From the NCBI RefSeq assembly GCF_046097065.1, contig NZ_CP175563.1, forward strand, positions 930,001 to 994,000: 64,000 nt of DNA. The letters run 5' to 3'. Positions 33,670 through 42,164 of the stretch are shown piece by piece. The notes beneath the pieces are model-generated. The model saw only the letters and a list, made by a program, of their open reading frames with translations. It was not told where the DNA came from and searched no databases. Source of the DNA: Syntrophus buswellii (lineage in GTDB: Bacteria > Desulfobacterota > Syntrophia > Syntrophales > Syntrophaceae). Numbering within the stretch: the first letter of the stretch is position 1; every line of letters begins with the position of its first letter. Made by a program: the position numbers and the translations under genes.

Positions 33670-34517
33670 GAGGACTTTTCCCGTTTCACAAGAGAGTCGA
33701 TGCGCCGGTATAACTCCATAAACTTTTCCTTCCATCCCGGCATGTTTTCAGACAGAAGTTCACCCCGGGAATAGGCCTCGGCAATGCCTCGATCGAAGGG
33801 GATTTCCATCAGAACCGGGAGCGATTCCTCCCTGGCGTATTCCTTCACCTTCCCATACCCTATGTCGGAGCGGTTGATGACCAGGCCGCAGGGGATGCCG
33901 AGCATTCTGACCGCCCCGAGCGCCAGTTTCAGGTCATGGAGGCCGAAGGGGGTCGGCTCCGTGACCAGAAGAACGAAATCGGCTCCCTTCATGGCCGCGA
34001 TGACGGGACAGGATGTGCCCGGCGGCGCGTCAATGATCGTCAGTCCCTCCGCTGCCGTCTGGGCGCGGACTTCTCTTATGAGAGGGGGAGACATCGCCTC
34101 TCCGATTCTTAATTGTCCGTCCACGAATTCAAGCCCATTGCGTCGCCCCTTCCGGATGGTTCCCAGTCCCCGCTCCTTCCACCGGATGGCCTTAACGGGG
34201 CACACCATTTCGCAGCCTCCGCAGCTGTGACAGAGATTTTCGAAGGACAACACCGTCTGGCCCAGGACGACCAGTGCCCGAAACTGGCAGATTTCGGCGC
34301 ATTTCCCGCAGCGGGTGCATTTTTCTTCATCAATTTCAGGGACCGGTGTCGTAACCGTGCGGGTGGATTCAAAGACCGGATTGAGAAACAGATGGGCATT
34401 GGGCTCTTCCACATCGCAGTCCATGAGGAGGACCTTCCCGCCCACGGAAGCGGCCAGATTGGTCGCCACCGTTGTCTTTCCCGTTCCGCCTTTTCCGCTT
34501 GCCACGCTGATGATCAT
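33666..34517 (-). CDS. MinD-superfamily ATPase with inserted 2x[4Fe-4S] ferredoxin domain (first copy)
   Basis: The 283-residue protein is paralogous to the next gene: Walker A SGKGGTGKTT (7-16), ferredoxin ligands Cys67, 70, 73, 77 and Cys96, 99, 102, 106, then IDAPPGTSCPV. Three ATG codons in a row follow CAGGAG; I take the third because it has the best spacing. It is the first gene of the ORP-like operon, 147 bases downstream of a palindromic sigma54-type promoter. Confidence 0.92.
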   Translation of the reverse strand: MIISVASGKGGTGKTTVATNLAASVGGKVLLMDCDVEEPNAHLFLNPVFESTRTVTTPVPEIDEEKCTRCGKCAEICQFRALVVLGQTVLSFENLCHSCGGCEMVCPVKAIRWKERGLGTIRKGRRNGLEFVDGQLRIGEAMSPPLIREVRAQTAAEGLTIIDAPPGTSCPVIAAMKGADFVLLVTEPTPFGLHDLKLALGAVRMLGIPCGLVINRSDIGYGKVKEYAREESLPVLMEIPFDRGIAEAYSRGELLSENMPGWKEKFMELYRRIDSLVKREKSS

Positions 34518-34644
34518 CATCATCTCCTGTTTGCTTGAAAATACATCCATCCAACGTATCGCCAGACCGTTCCCGCCTTGTTCGCATCAGGTGCTTTTCG
34601 GGTGAACCTCATCACCCTTTACCGGAACCTCCGTCAGAGGGATG

Positions 34645-34697
34645 CCTGCCGGTGTTTTGTAATGGCATGGACCATGCCATTACAAAACACCGGCAGG
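34645..34697. promoter_or_regulatory. Perfect 53-bp palindrome carrying a bidirectional sigma54-like promoter
   Basis: Two 26-base arms (34,645-34,670 and 34,672-34,697) are exact reverse complements around one central base. The core reads TGGCATG-GACC-ATGC on the plus strand and TGGCATG-GTCC-ATGC on the minus strand, both with GG and GC 10 bases apart. The functional direction is expected to be minus, toward the MinD/NifX operon. No gene starts in the plus direction. Confidence 0.65.
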
Positions 34698-34779
34698 GGC
34701 GTGTCATGTATCTACCTGGTTAATCAAACGAAATGGATGAAAATTCTTTGATGGGGGCGATCAGGAGATGGAGGCGCAA

Positions 34780-34815
34780 TTGCAATAATGCAATCTCTTC
34801 TTTGCACAAGTGCAA
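34780..34815. promoter_or_regulatory. Tandem activator sites upstream of the MinD/NifX operon
   Basis: Two perfect sites, TTGCA-ATAA-TGCAA (34,780-34,793) and TTGCA-CAAG-TGCAA (34,802-34,815), lie 22 bases apart, about two helical turns. They are 100-150 bases upstream (in the minus direction) of the palindromic -24/-12 element and just beyond the 3' end of the activator gene. These are the clearest copies and define the consensus. Confidence 0.72.
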
Positions 34816-34868
34816 CGATGCAATACCGCCTGGAGATGCCCTGCCGGGATCACAAAGGCGGAATCGGG

Positions 34869-36314
34869 TTATTTGGATCGTCCGTCCTGTCTGGGAAGCT
34901 CGATATTCAGCCGCTTGATTTTTCGCCACAGGGTTGCGGGGTGAATGCCCAGTCTGGCTGCCGTGCGTTTCCTGGACCAGTTGTTTTCGGCCAGGGCACT
35001 GTAAATAAACTCCTTTTCCTGCCCCTTCATGGAAATCGTTCCTGGTTCGGAAGACAGATCCTTTGGGTCTGCTCGGCCGGATCCCTGAAGGAGGTAATCG
35101 GGAAGGTGTTTTCTGTCGATCAGGCCGTTTCTGCAGACGACCATCGCATATTCGATGATGTTCTCCAACTCCCGGATATTGCCGGGATAATCGTGGGACA
35201 TGAGAACCGCCAGCGCCTCCGGCTGAAAGCCCTGAATGTCTTTTCCCTTGCGGCGGTTGAATTTTCCAATGAAGTGTTCCGCCAGGAGGGGAATGTCCTC
35301 CTTCCGTTCCCTCAAAGGGGGGAGATAAAGGTTGACCACATTGATCCTGTAGTAGAAGTCCGTCCGGAAGGCCCCTTCTCTGACAAGCTTTTCCAGATCT
35401 TTATTGGTTGCCACAATGATCCGCACATCCACCTTTTCCGATTTGGTTCCTCCAAGTGGCTCAAAAACCTTTTCCTGAAGAACGCGGAGGAGCCTGACCT
35501 GCATGGCCGGCGAGATGTCTCCGATTTCGTCCAGGAACAGGGTTCCACCATGGGCCAGGGTGATGCGTCCGGGCTTGTCTTTCTTGGCGTCTGTAAAGGC
35601 CCCGGCCTTGTAGCCGAACAATTCCGATTCAAGGAGATTGTCCGGCAGGGCTCCGCAGTTGATCGTGATCAGAGGGCCGTCCTTTCTCGAACTCATGGAA
35701 TGAATGGCCTTTGCAAACAATTCCTTGCCGGTTCCGCTTTCGCCTGAGATGATAACCGTGGCGTCGCTGTCGGACAGCTGTTCCACAATGTGGAAAAGAC
35801 GATGCATCTCTTTGTTCTTGCTGATGATGTCGTGGAAGGACTGGCGGTTGTACAACTCCTTGCGGAGATTTTCCACCAGGCTGAGATCCCTGAAGGTCTC
35901 GACCCCGCCGACGGCCTGTCCCTTTTTGTTTTTAAGGAGGGCGGTGGAGATGCTGATGGGGACGCGCCGTCCTTCGGCATTTTCGATGAATATGGGCTGG
36001 TTGACAACGGATTGCCCCGTTTCGACGGTATGCCTGAGAGAGCACGACGTATCGCAGATGCTGGTCCTGAAAACCTCGCGGCATTTCTTCCCCAGGGCCT
36101 CCTCTTTCGGTATGCCTGTAATTTTCTCGGCGGCGCGATTGAAGGATGTGATCTTCCATTCGGAATCGACGGTGAAGACACCGTCTTCGATGCTGTCAAG
36201 AATAATCTGCGTCTGATTTTCCCGGTCGTTCCTCATTGCCTGAACCGTCATATTGTTGTGGGCTGTTCCCTGTTGGGCTTCGCATGCTTCCCTTACCACT
36301 AAAGTGCGCTGCAT
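34869..36314 (-). CDS. PAS-domain sigma54-dependent activator (ORP-regulator-like)
   Basis: The 481-residue protein has a PAS domain (about 35-145) with C78-x8-C87-x3-C91, identical in spacing to the paralogue at 22,410. The AAA+ core has GESGTGKE (191-198), GAFTDA (238-243) and GGTLFLDE (256-263). The C-terminal Fis-type helix-turn-helix is RTAARLGIHPATLWRKIKRL. The start at 36,314 is chosen for the AAAGGGTGG ribosome site. By position it is the counterpart of DVU2106, which with sigma54 drives the ORP operons of D. vulgaris. Confidence 0.92.
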   Translation of the reverse strand: MQRTLVVREACEAQQGTAHNNMTVQAMRNDRENQTQIILDSIEDGVFTVDSEWKITSFNRAAEKITGIPKEEALGKKCREVFRTSICDTSCSLRHTVETGQSVVNQPIFIENAEGRRVPISISTALLKNKKGQAVGGVETFRDLSLVENLRKELYNRQSFHDIISKNKEMHRLFHIVEQLSDSDATVIISGESGTGKELFAKAIHSMSSRKDGPLITINCGALPDNLLESELFGYKAGAFTDAKKDKPGRITLAHGGTLFLDEIGDISPAMQVRLLRVLQEKVFEPLGGTKSEKVDVRIIVATNKDLEKLVREGAFRTDFYYRINVVNLYLPPLRERKEDIPLLAEHFIGKFNRRKGKDIQGFQPEALAVLMSHDYPGNIRELENIIEYAMVVCRNGLIDRKHLPDYLLQGSGRADPKDLSSEPGTISMKGQEKEFIYSALAENNWSRKRTAARLGIHPATLWRKIKRLNIELPRQDGRSK

Positions 36315-36509
36315 TGCCACCCTTTCTTCGGTAGGCCCGCTCCGGTTTTCATCGCTCGGACCCCGGCCTTCCGAGGGGGTCCCCCCCCAATGACAGGGGG
36401 ATGTGGCGTCAAGTCCGTCACGGAGGCCAACGGCGGTTGAAATGGCCGGGCAGGTCATCGCTGACCGGCATTCCTGCCGGGTAAAATCGTCTCATTCCGC
36501 GAATAACCC

Positions 36510-36537
36510 TTGACACCCCGGTATTACTAAATAATAC
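36510..36537 (+). promoter_or_regulatory. Sigma70 promoter with overlapping palindromic operator
   Basis: TTGACA-N16-TAATAC precedes the ribbon-helix-helix gene. The inverted repeat GTATTA-N5-TAATAC (36,521-36,537) covers the spacer and -10 box. An operator placed there would block RNA polymerase, so autorepression by the encoded regulator is likely. Confidence 0.7.
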
Positions 36538-36564
36538 TTAAGCATCAGCTCCGGGAGTGCGGCG

Positions 36565-36828
36565 ATGAAGAAAAAGGAAGGGATCATCACCTTCAAGGTG
36601 GATGATGATCTTTTGGGGGTTATAAAAAATATCCCCAATCGATCGGAGTTTATCAGGGCGGCCGTTATGTCGGCCCTCGATAATGTATGCCCCCTGTGCC
36701 GGGGAACAGGCATCCTGACTCCTAAGCAGAAAGAACACTGGGAGATATTTGCGGAGCATCACACCGTCAAAACGTGCGAGGACTGCCATGAGCTTTTCAT
36801 CGAGTGTTCGAGGAAAGAGAATGAGTAG
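36565..36828 (+). CDS. Ribbon-helix-helix metal-responsive regulator with Cys-rich tail
   Basis: The 87-residue protein has an N-terminal CopG/NikR-like ribbon-helix-helix (IITFKVDDDLLGVIKNIPNRSEFIRAAV). A C-terminal part with CPLC, an HH pair and CEDCHELFIEC could bind zinc or another metal. It sits directly before a ZnuABC-type operon (92-base gap), so it probably controls metal uptake in response to metal level. Confidence 0.82.
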   Translation: MKKKEGIITFKVDDDLLGVIKNIPNRSEFIRAAVMSALDNVCPLCRGTGILTPKQKEHWEIFAEHHTVKTCEDCHELFIECSRKENE

Positions 36829-36920
36829 CCGACGGAAGAACCGCACCGGCGTCGGGGCCTTTTGCAGAAAGAATCCAACAATCGGGCGCGTGTAAAAAGA
36901 AGAAAAGGGAGATCGTTTCA

Positions 36921-37823
36921 GTGAAAAAAATTGGCACCGTTGTCGTGCTTCTGTTCGTGTTGATCGTGTGGTTGCCATTGGCCGGGGGGCAGGCGGTACA
37001 GCCCGGAATCCCAGTATTTGTGAGCATTGTGCCTCAGGCCTTCTTCCTGGAGCGCTTGGGCGGAAATCGCGTGGATGTGACCGTTCTCATCGGAGAGGGG
37101 CAGTCGCCCCACAGTTATGAACCGACGCCGAAGCAGATGGCGAAACTTGCTGCGGCAAGGGCTTTTTTCTCCATAGGCGTACCCGCTGAAAAGGGGGTTA
37201 TGAGAAAAATCAGGCAAATACACAGGAATCTCTTGATCGTGGAGACCCACAGGGGGGTTCCTTTCCGATATCTTGACGAACGCCACGACGATCATGGGCA
37301 GGGGCATGAGAAGAGGTCTGCGGTACAGGGGGGGAAAGAACCTGATCCACACATCTGGATGGATCCAAAGCTTGTGAAGATCCAGGCCCGGAACATCCAG
37401 ATGGCCCTTCAGCAGCTGGACCCCCTTCACAGGCAGGAATATGAGGCCAATCTGAAGGCCTTCCTGGCGGATCTGGACCGGGTGGATGCGCGGATTGCCC
37501 GTTCCCTTGCGCCCTTCAGGGGCGGCAGGATGTATGTTTATCATCCGGCCTTTGGCTACTTTGCCGAAGCTTACGGCCTGAAGCAGATTCCGATCGAAGT
37601 TGAAGGCAAGCAGCCCAGTGCGAGGCAGTTGGCTGATCTGATCGATCGGGCGAAGAGGGACAAGGTCAAAGTCATGTTTGTACAGCCGCAGTTCTCAAGA
37701 AAGGGTGCGGAAATTATCGCAAAGGCCATCGGGGGAGTCGTGGTTCCCATCAATCCCCTGGCGCCGGATTACCTTGAAAATATGGAGAAAATTGCAATCG
37801 AGGTTGAAAAGGGGCTTCGCTGA
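36921..37823 (+). CDS. Metal ABC transporter substrate-binding protein (ZnuA-like)
   Basis: The 300-residue exported protein has a signal peptide (cleavage near AGG-QA) and the cluster A-I metal-binding fold: SIVPQAFFLERLGG, HSYEPTPKQM and DPHIWMDPKLV. A His/Asp-rich loop (about residues 122-130, HDDHGQGHEK) is typical of zinc-binding members. The ligand His in YHPAFGYFAE is also present. Zinc or manganese specificity cannot be fixed. Confidence 0.9.
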   Translation: MKKIGTVVVLLFVLIVWLPLAGGQAVQPGIPVFVSIVPQAFFLERLGGNRVDVTVLIGEGQSPHSYEPTPKQMAKLAAARAFFSIGVPAEKGVMRKIRQIHRNLLIVETHRGVPFRYLDERHDDHGQGHEKRSAVQGGKEPDPHIWMDPKLVKIQARNIQMALQQLDPLHRQEYEANLKAFLADLDRVDARIARSLAPFRGGRMYVYHPAFGYFAEAYGLKQIPIEVEGKQPSARQLADLIDRAKRDKVKVMFVQPQFSRKGAEIIAKAIGGVVVPINPLAPDYLENMEKIAIEVEKGLR

Positions 37824-37831
37824 AAGCAACC

Positions 37832-38575
37832 ATGGCCGAAAATTCTGTTGTCACCTTTCAAAATGTCAGCTTTTCCTATGGCGGGGCGCCGATCCTGGAA
37901 GATGTGAACTTCACGATTCAGGAGCGGACCTTCATGTCCATTGTCGGTCCCAATGCCGGAGGAAAATCCACGCTGCTGAAGCTCATGCTCGGGCTTCTCA
38001 AACCTTCCCGGGGGACGATCGAGGTCTTTGGGCTACCCCCCGAAAAGGCCCGGACCCGTATCGGGTACATGCCACAATATGTTCAGTTTGACCCGGATTT
38101 TCCCGTCAGCGTGCTGGATGTTGTCCTCATGGGCCGGCTCGGTGTAGGAAAAAGCCTGCGATTCGGCCCATACGGCAAAGCGGACAGGGCCATGGCCCTT
38201 GAAGCACTGCGCAGGCTGGAAATGGATAACGCCTGTCATCGCCCCTTCAGTGCCCTTTCCGGGGGTCAGCGCCAGCGGGTCCTCATTGCCAGGGCCATGG
38301 CCGCCGAACCGGAACTGCTCCTCCTGGATGAGCCGACTTCCAACGTGGATATGGCGGTGGAAACGGAGCTTTTTGAGCTTCTCCATGCCATGAGCGAGAG
38401 CATTGCCGTTGTTGTTGTCAGCCATGACCTGGGGTTTGTGTCCCAGTATGTGGAGAGCGTCATCTGTGTCAACCGCCGGGTCAAGGTGCATCCCACGACG
38501 GCCGTCACCGGTGAGGTCATTGCTGATCTGTACGGTTCCGATGTCCGCATGGTGCGGCACAATCTCAAAGGTTGA
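37832..38575 (+). CDS. Metal ABC transporter ATP-binding protein (ZnuC-like)
   Basis: The 247-residue ATPase has Walker A GPNAGGKST, signature LSGGQRQRV, Walker B LLLDEPTS and switch VVSHDLGF. The Q-loop region MPQYVQFDPDFPVSV matches the Mn/Zn transporter subfamily. It follows the binding-protein gene by 8 bases. Confidence 0.92.
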   Translation: MAENSVVTFQNVSFSYGGAPILEDVNFTIQERTFMSIVGPNAGGKSTLLKLMLGLLKPSRGTIEVFGLPPEKARTRIGYMPQYVQFDPDFPVSVLDVVLMGRLGVGKSLRFGPYGKADRAMALEALRRLEMDNACHRPFSALSGGQRQRVLIARAMAAEPELLLLDEPTSNVDMAVETELFELLHAMSESIAVVVVSHDLGFVSQYVESVICVNRRVKVHPTTAVTGEVIADLYGSDVRMVRHNLKG

Positions 38576-38589
38576 CAAAGGGCTGGAAA

Positions 38590-39435
38590 ATGACTGCTTT
38601 CCTGACGGATCTTCCTCGATACCCCTTTCTCCAGTACGCTCTTCTCACCGGTCTGCTGGTGAGCGTTGCCTGTGGAATTATCGGCAGCTATGTCGTGACC
38701 AAGCGCATCACCTATATTGCCGGAAGCATTGCCCACACCGTTCTTGGCGGCCTCGGCGCCGCACGCTACTGCCAGACGGTCTATGGCATGGACTGGTTGC
38801 ATCCTCTCTACGGCGCCGTCTTCGCAGCCCTTGCGTCCGCGGTGATCATCGGTGTCGTGAGCATGAGGGCGCGCCAGCGGGAGGATACGGTGATCGGCTC
38901 TCTCTGGGCCATCGGCATGGCTGCGGGAATCCTTTTCATTTACAGGACCCCGGGCTATAGCGAAGATCTCATGAGTTATCTCTTCGGGAGCATCCTCATG
39001 GTTTCGCCCCGGGACATCTGGATGATCGCTGGACTCGATGTCCTGGTCGTGATGATCGGTGTGCTTTTCTACAACCAGTTTCTCGCCCTGTGCTTCGACG
39101 AGGAATTCGCCCGGCTCCGGGGCATCCGTGTAGAATGGTTCTACCTGGTGCTTCTGTGCCTGACGGCTCTGACGGTGGTCCTTCTGGTAACGGTGGTCGG
39201 CATCGTCATGGTCATTGCGCTGATAACCCTGCCCGCCGCCGTGGCCGGGGAGCTGACAAACAGGCTGTGGCACATGATGGCTCTCTCCACGCTGCTCACC
39301 GCCCTTTTTACTGCGGCCGGCCTGGCCGTCAGCTACGGGCCGGATCTTCCGGCGGGCGCCACCACGATCATCATTGCCGGCATGGTTTACCTCCTGGTTG
39401 TTTTAAGCGTAAGGGTTTTCAGGCTGCGCCGGTGA
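38590..39435 (+). CDS. Metal ABC transporter permease (ZnuB-like)
   Basis: The 281-residue protein has eight or nine hydrophobic segments of the ABC-3 family, with GSYVVTKRITYIAGSIAHTVLGG and FDEEFARLRGI as signature stretches. It completes the importer with the two preceding genes. Confidence 0.92.
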   Translation: MTAFLTDLPRYPFLQYALLTGLLVSVACGIIGSYVVTKRITYIAGSIAHTVLGGLGAARYCQTVYGMDWLHPLYGAVFAALASAVIIGVVSMRARQREDTVIGSLWAIGMAAGILFIYRTPGYSEDLMSYLFGSILMVSPRDIWMIAGLDVLVVMIGVLFYNQFLALCFDEEFARLRGIRVEWFYLVLLCLTALTVVLLVTVVGIVMVIALITLPAAVAGELTNRLWHMMALSTLLTALFTAAGLAVSYGPDLPAGATTIIIAGMVYLLVVLSVRVFRLRR

Positions 39436-39784
39436 CGCCGCCCTCTCATTCCGGGCTGTCTGCCCTGCAGCGGCTTGATGGCAAACGGCCGATCCGGCCC
39501 CTGAGGGGCGAACCCGCCTGAATCCAGGCGGACTGTTACGGGGAGCTCAAATCCCTGAGGCTGTTCTACTGTTCGGAACTCCGCCCCGGTGTTTCGCCTC
39601 TGGTGGTTTCTGCCGTTTTTGTTTGACACAGGCAGGGCCCTGTGGCAGAATGTGTCTGAAATTACTCGTCAATTCTATTGATTCCCCGGATTGGCCCCGG
39701 TCCGTTGGCCATTTTCCGGAAGAAAAAATCGGTTCCGATGAAAATTCCTCTTTCCCTCTTCACATATCCGTCATGCCCGGAACC
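39436..39784. other. Intergenic region with a possible promoter
   Basis: No gene is supported in these about 350 bases. A TTGACA at 39,629 with AGAATG 18 bases later is a weak sigma70 promoter candidate for the TSUP gene. No clear terminator follows the permease gene. Confidence 0.35.
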
Positions 39785-40183
39785 ATGGGGATCTTTTCCA
39801 TGCATCCCGCTTCGCTGATTCTACTGACCCTGATCGGGCTTTTTTCCGGAATCGCCGCCGGCTTGTTCGGAATCGGTGGTGGGGTGCTCATCGTTCCCGC
39901 TCTGATCTATCTGGCCGGGTTTTCCACCCATTCCGCGATCGGAACCAGCCTTGCCGTCCTGCTCCCCCCCGTGGGGCTTGCCGCCGTGCTGGAATATTAC
40001 CGCCACGGGCAGGTCAACCTGAAGGCCGCCCTCATCGTTGCCGCCGCCCTGTTTGTGGGCGGCTGGCTCGGTGCGATCCTTTCCAACCGCCTCAGCGGCC
40101 CCCATCTGAAGCTGGCCTTCGGGGTTTTTGTCATGGGGTTGGGCGTCTATCTTGTATACAGTGCGGTGCGCCAGCTGCCCTGA
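39785..40183 (+). CDS. Half-size TSUP (TauE/SafE) membrane protein
   Basis: The about 132-residue protein is one repeat of the TSUP sulfite/anion exporter fold: GLFSGIAAGLFGIGGGVLIVPAL, then HSAIGTSLAV and VGGWLGAILSNRL. Full-size members have two such repeats (about 250 residues), so it would have to work as a dimer. The start is uncertain among three nearby ATG codons (39,773, 39,785, 39,800). Substrate unknown. Confidence 0.78.
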   Translation: MGIFSMHPASLILLTLIGLFSGIAAGLFGIGGGVLIVPALIYLAGFSTHSAIGTSLAVLLPPVGLAAVLEYYRHGQVNLKAALIVAAALFVGGWLGAILSNRLSGPHLKLAFGVFVMGLGVYLVYSAVRQLP

Positions 40184-40288
40184 AGGCGGTCATGGAAGGA
40201 CTGGACAGAAGAAGATCCGGGCGACGGGGGGAGAGGCCGATCTCCCCTTCCGCCGCAGTCGACCCGATCTCTTCAAGGAGGAAACGTC

Positions 40289-40540
40289 ATGGCTTTGAGG
40301 GATATTCGGAATGCTCTGGGCTGGTGCACCCTGATCAACCTGTGCCTTCTGCTCGTCTGGTTTCTGTTTTTTGCTCTAGCTCACGACTGGATGTATCGCC
40401 TTCATGGGCGATGGTTTCAAATATCTGTTGAGACGTTTGATGCGATTCACTATACTGGCATGGCCCTGTTCAAAGCAGGAACGTGGCTCTTCAACCTGGC
40501 TCCCTGGCTGGCCCTGCACATTGCCGGCGGCAAAAAATGA
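40289..40540 (+). CDS. DUF6868 small membrane protein
   Basis: The 83-residue protein has two hydrophobic segments (about 11-32 and 55-78) with the pattern LGWCTLINLCLLLVWFLFF, then RLHGRWF and FDAIHYTGMA. I associate this with DUF6868. A textbook AAGGAGGAAACG precedes the ATG. Function unknown. Confidence 0.8.
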   Translation: MALRDIRNALGWCTLINLCLLLVWFLFFALAHDWMYRLHGRWFQISVETFDAIHYTGMALFKAGTWLFNLAPWLALHIAGGKK

Positions 40541-40800
40541 AATCAGCCCGGTGCAGTCAAAAGAGATGCGGGGTCGTGTTCAAGGCTCAAGTAAAGCGGA
40601 AGAAATCGATCCCCGGATCGTTGCGGATTTTGAAGTCCCTGAAAAGACCGCTTCCGCCGGCGGCAACCGGGGCACGGAATGCCTCAATGCCGGAAGGACC
40701 GCCGCTGACAGCCTCTTTAAATTCCTGCAGGATGCCGGAAAATGCGGATGGCCGCCATGCGGGGAATGAAGAAGAGACTGAAATTTTAGAAGGAAGTTGC

Positions 40801-42078
40801 ATGCGTTCCGGAAAACGTCCCGATCTCGAAAGGAATGGCCTGCTCAACGCGATCATGGCCTGCCAGAATGAGGAATATCCCCTCCTGGAGAGCCTGTACC
40901 AGGATCTCCACCGTTTTCCGGAGCTTTCCGGAAAGGAGGAACAAACGTCGCGCCGGATGGCGGCCGAGATGGAAAAGGCCGGTTTCCGGACTTCGTCGCG
41001 GATTGGCGGTTATGGCGTGGTGGGGGTCCTGGAAAACGGTCCCGGGCCGGTGGTGATGATCCGGGCGGATCTCGACGCTCTGCCGGTTACGGAAAAAACC
41101 GGGCTTCCCTATGCGAGCCGGATCAGGACGCTTACGGAGGCGGGTCAGAACGTCGGCGTCATGCACGCCTGCGGCCATGATGTCCACATGACCGTTCTTA
41201 TCGGAACGGCTCGATGGCTTGGGCAGGCCCGGGATCTCTGGCGGGGAACCCTGGTCCTGGTTGCCCAGCCGGCGGAAGAGAACGCCAGCGGCGCAGCGGC
41301 CATGATCGCCGATGGCCTCTTTTCCCGATTTCCCCGCCCCGCCTTTATCCTTGGTCTTCACGTACTGCCTGAACCGGTGGGAACCCTCTTTTACCGCGAA
41401 GGCTACTGGTTTGCCGGTTCGACAGCGGTGGAGCTCACCGTGTTCGGAAAGGGAGGGCATGCCGCCCGGCCCCATGAGGCCATTGATCCCATCGTCCTGT
41501 CGGCTCAGATGATCATGGCCTTTCAGACCCTGATCAGCCGCGAAACCGATCCCTCGGAACCGGTGGTCCTCACCGTCTCCTCCATTCACGCCGGCGCGAG
41601 GGACAATATCATCCCGGAAAAGGCCTTCTTCCAGATCAGCATCCGGGCCCTGAGCCGTGAACAGCACGACCGGATCATCAGCTCCATTAAACGGACCGCT
41701 GACGGAATTGCCTGGGCTGCCGGAATTCCAGAAAACCGTTTCCCACGGCTTTCTCTCCGGGGTTACACGCCGGCGCTTTACAACGATCCCAGGCTCACCC
41801 GCAGGCTTGCTCGCCGATTCCGGCGGACCTTCGGGCGTTCCAGGGTTCTTGAAATGCCCGTGTTAACGGTGTCGGAGGATTTCGCCCATTTCGGCCTGAC
41901 AGAGCCGCGGATCCCCCTTTGCTTTTTCGGGCTGGGCATGGCGGATCCCAGGGGAAACATGCCCCCCCTGCACAGCCCCTATCTGGCGCCCGTTCCGAAA
42001 CCGACGATTCAGAGCGGGATTGCCGCCATGACATCAGCTGTCCTGGAGTTAACAAAGGTTCCGGGCCAGGAGAAATAG
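40801..42078 (+). CDS. M20-family amidohydrolase (hippurate/IAA-amino-acid hydrolase type)
   Basis: The 425-residue metallopeptidase has the M20D pattern: LHRFPELSG, IRADLDALPV, MHACGHDVHM, QPAEEN, and a late MPPLHSPYLAP. It should hydrolyse N-acyl amino acids with two metal ions. Residues about 230-340 form the dimerisation lid. The ATG at 40,801 follows AGAAGGAAG. It stands alone. Confidence 0.9.
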   Translation: MRSGKRPDLERNGLLNAIMACQNEEYPLLESLYQDLHRFPELSGKEEQTSRRMAAEMEKAGFRTSSRIGGYGVVGVLENGPGPVVMIRADLDALPVTEKTGLPYASRIRTLTEAGQNVGVMHACGHDVHMTVLIGTARWLGQARDLWRGTLVLVAQPAEENASGAAAMIADGLFSRFPRPAFILGLHVLPEPVGTLFYREGYWFAGSTAVELTVFGKGGHAARPHEAIDPIVLSAQMIMAFQTLISRETDPSEPVVLTVSSIHAGARDNIIPEKAFFQISIRALSREQHDRIISSIKRTADGIAWAAGIPENRFPRLSLRGYTPALYNDPRLTRRLARRFRRTFGRSRVLEMPVLTVSEDFAHFGLTEPRIPLCFFGLGMADPRGNMPPLHSPYLAPVPKPTIQSGIAAMTSAVLELTKVPGQEK

Positions 42079-42164
42079 CGGCGGCGGAAGGGTGGCGGAA
42101 GAGATTCCCGAGACAAATCCGTTGCCGCACAGGTCCATTCATTTATACATCAGGAGGTGTCAAG

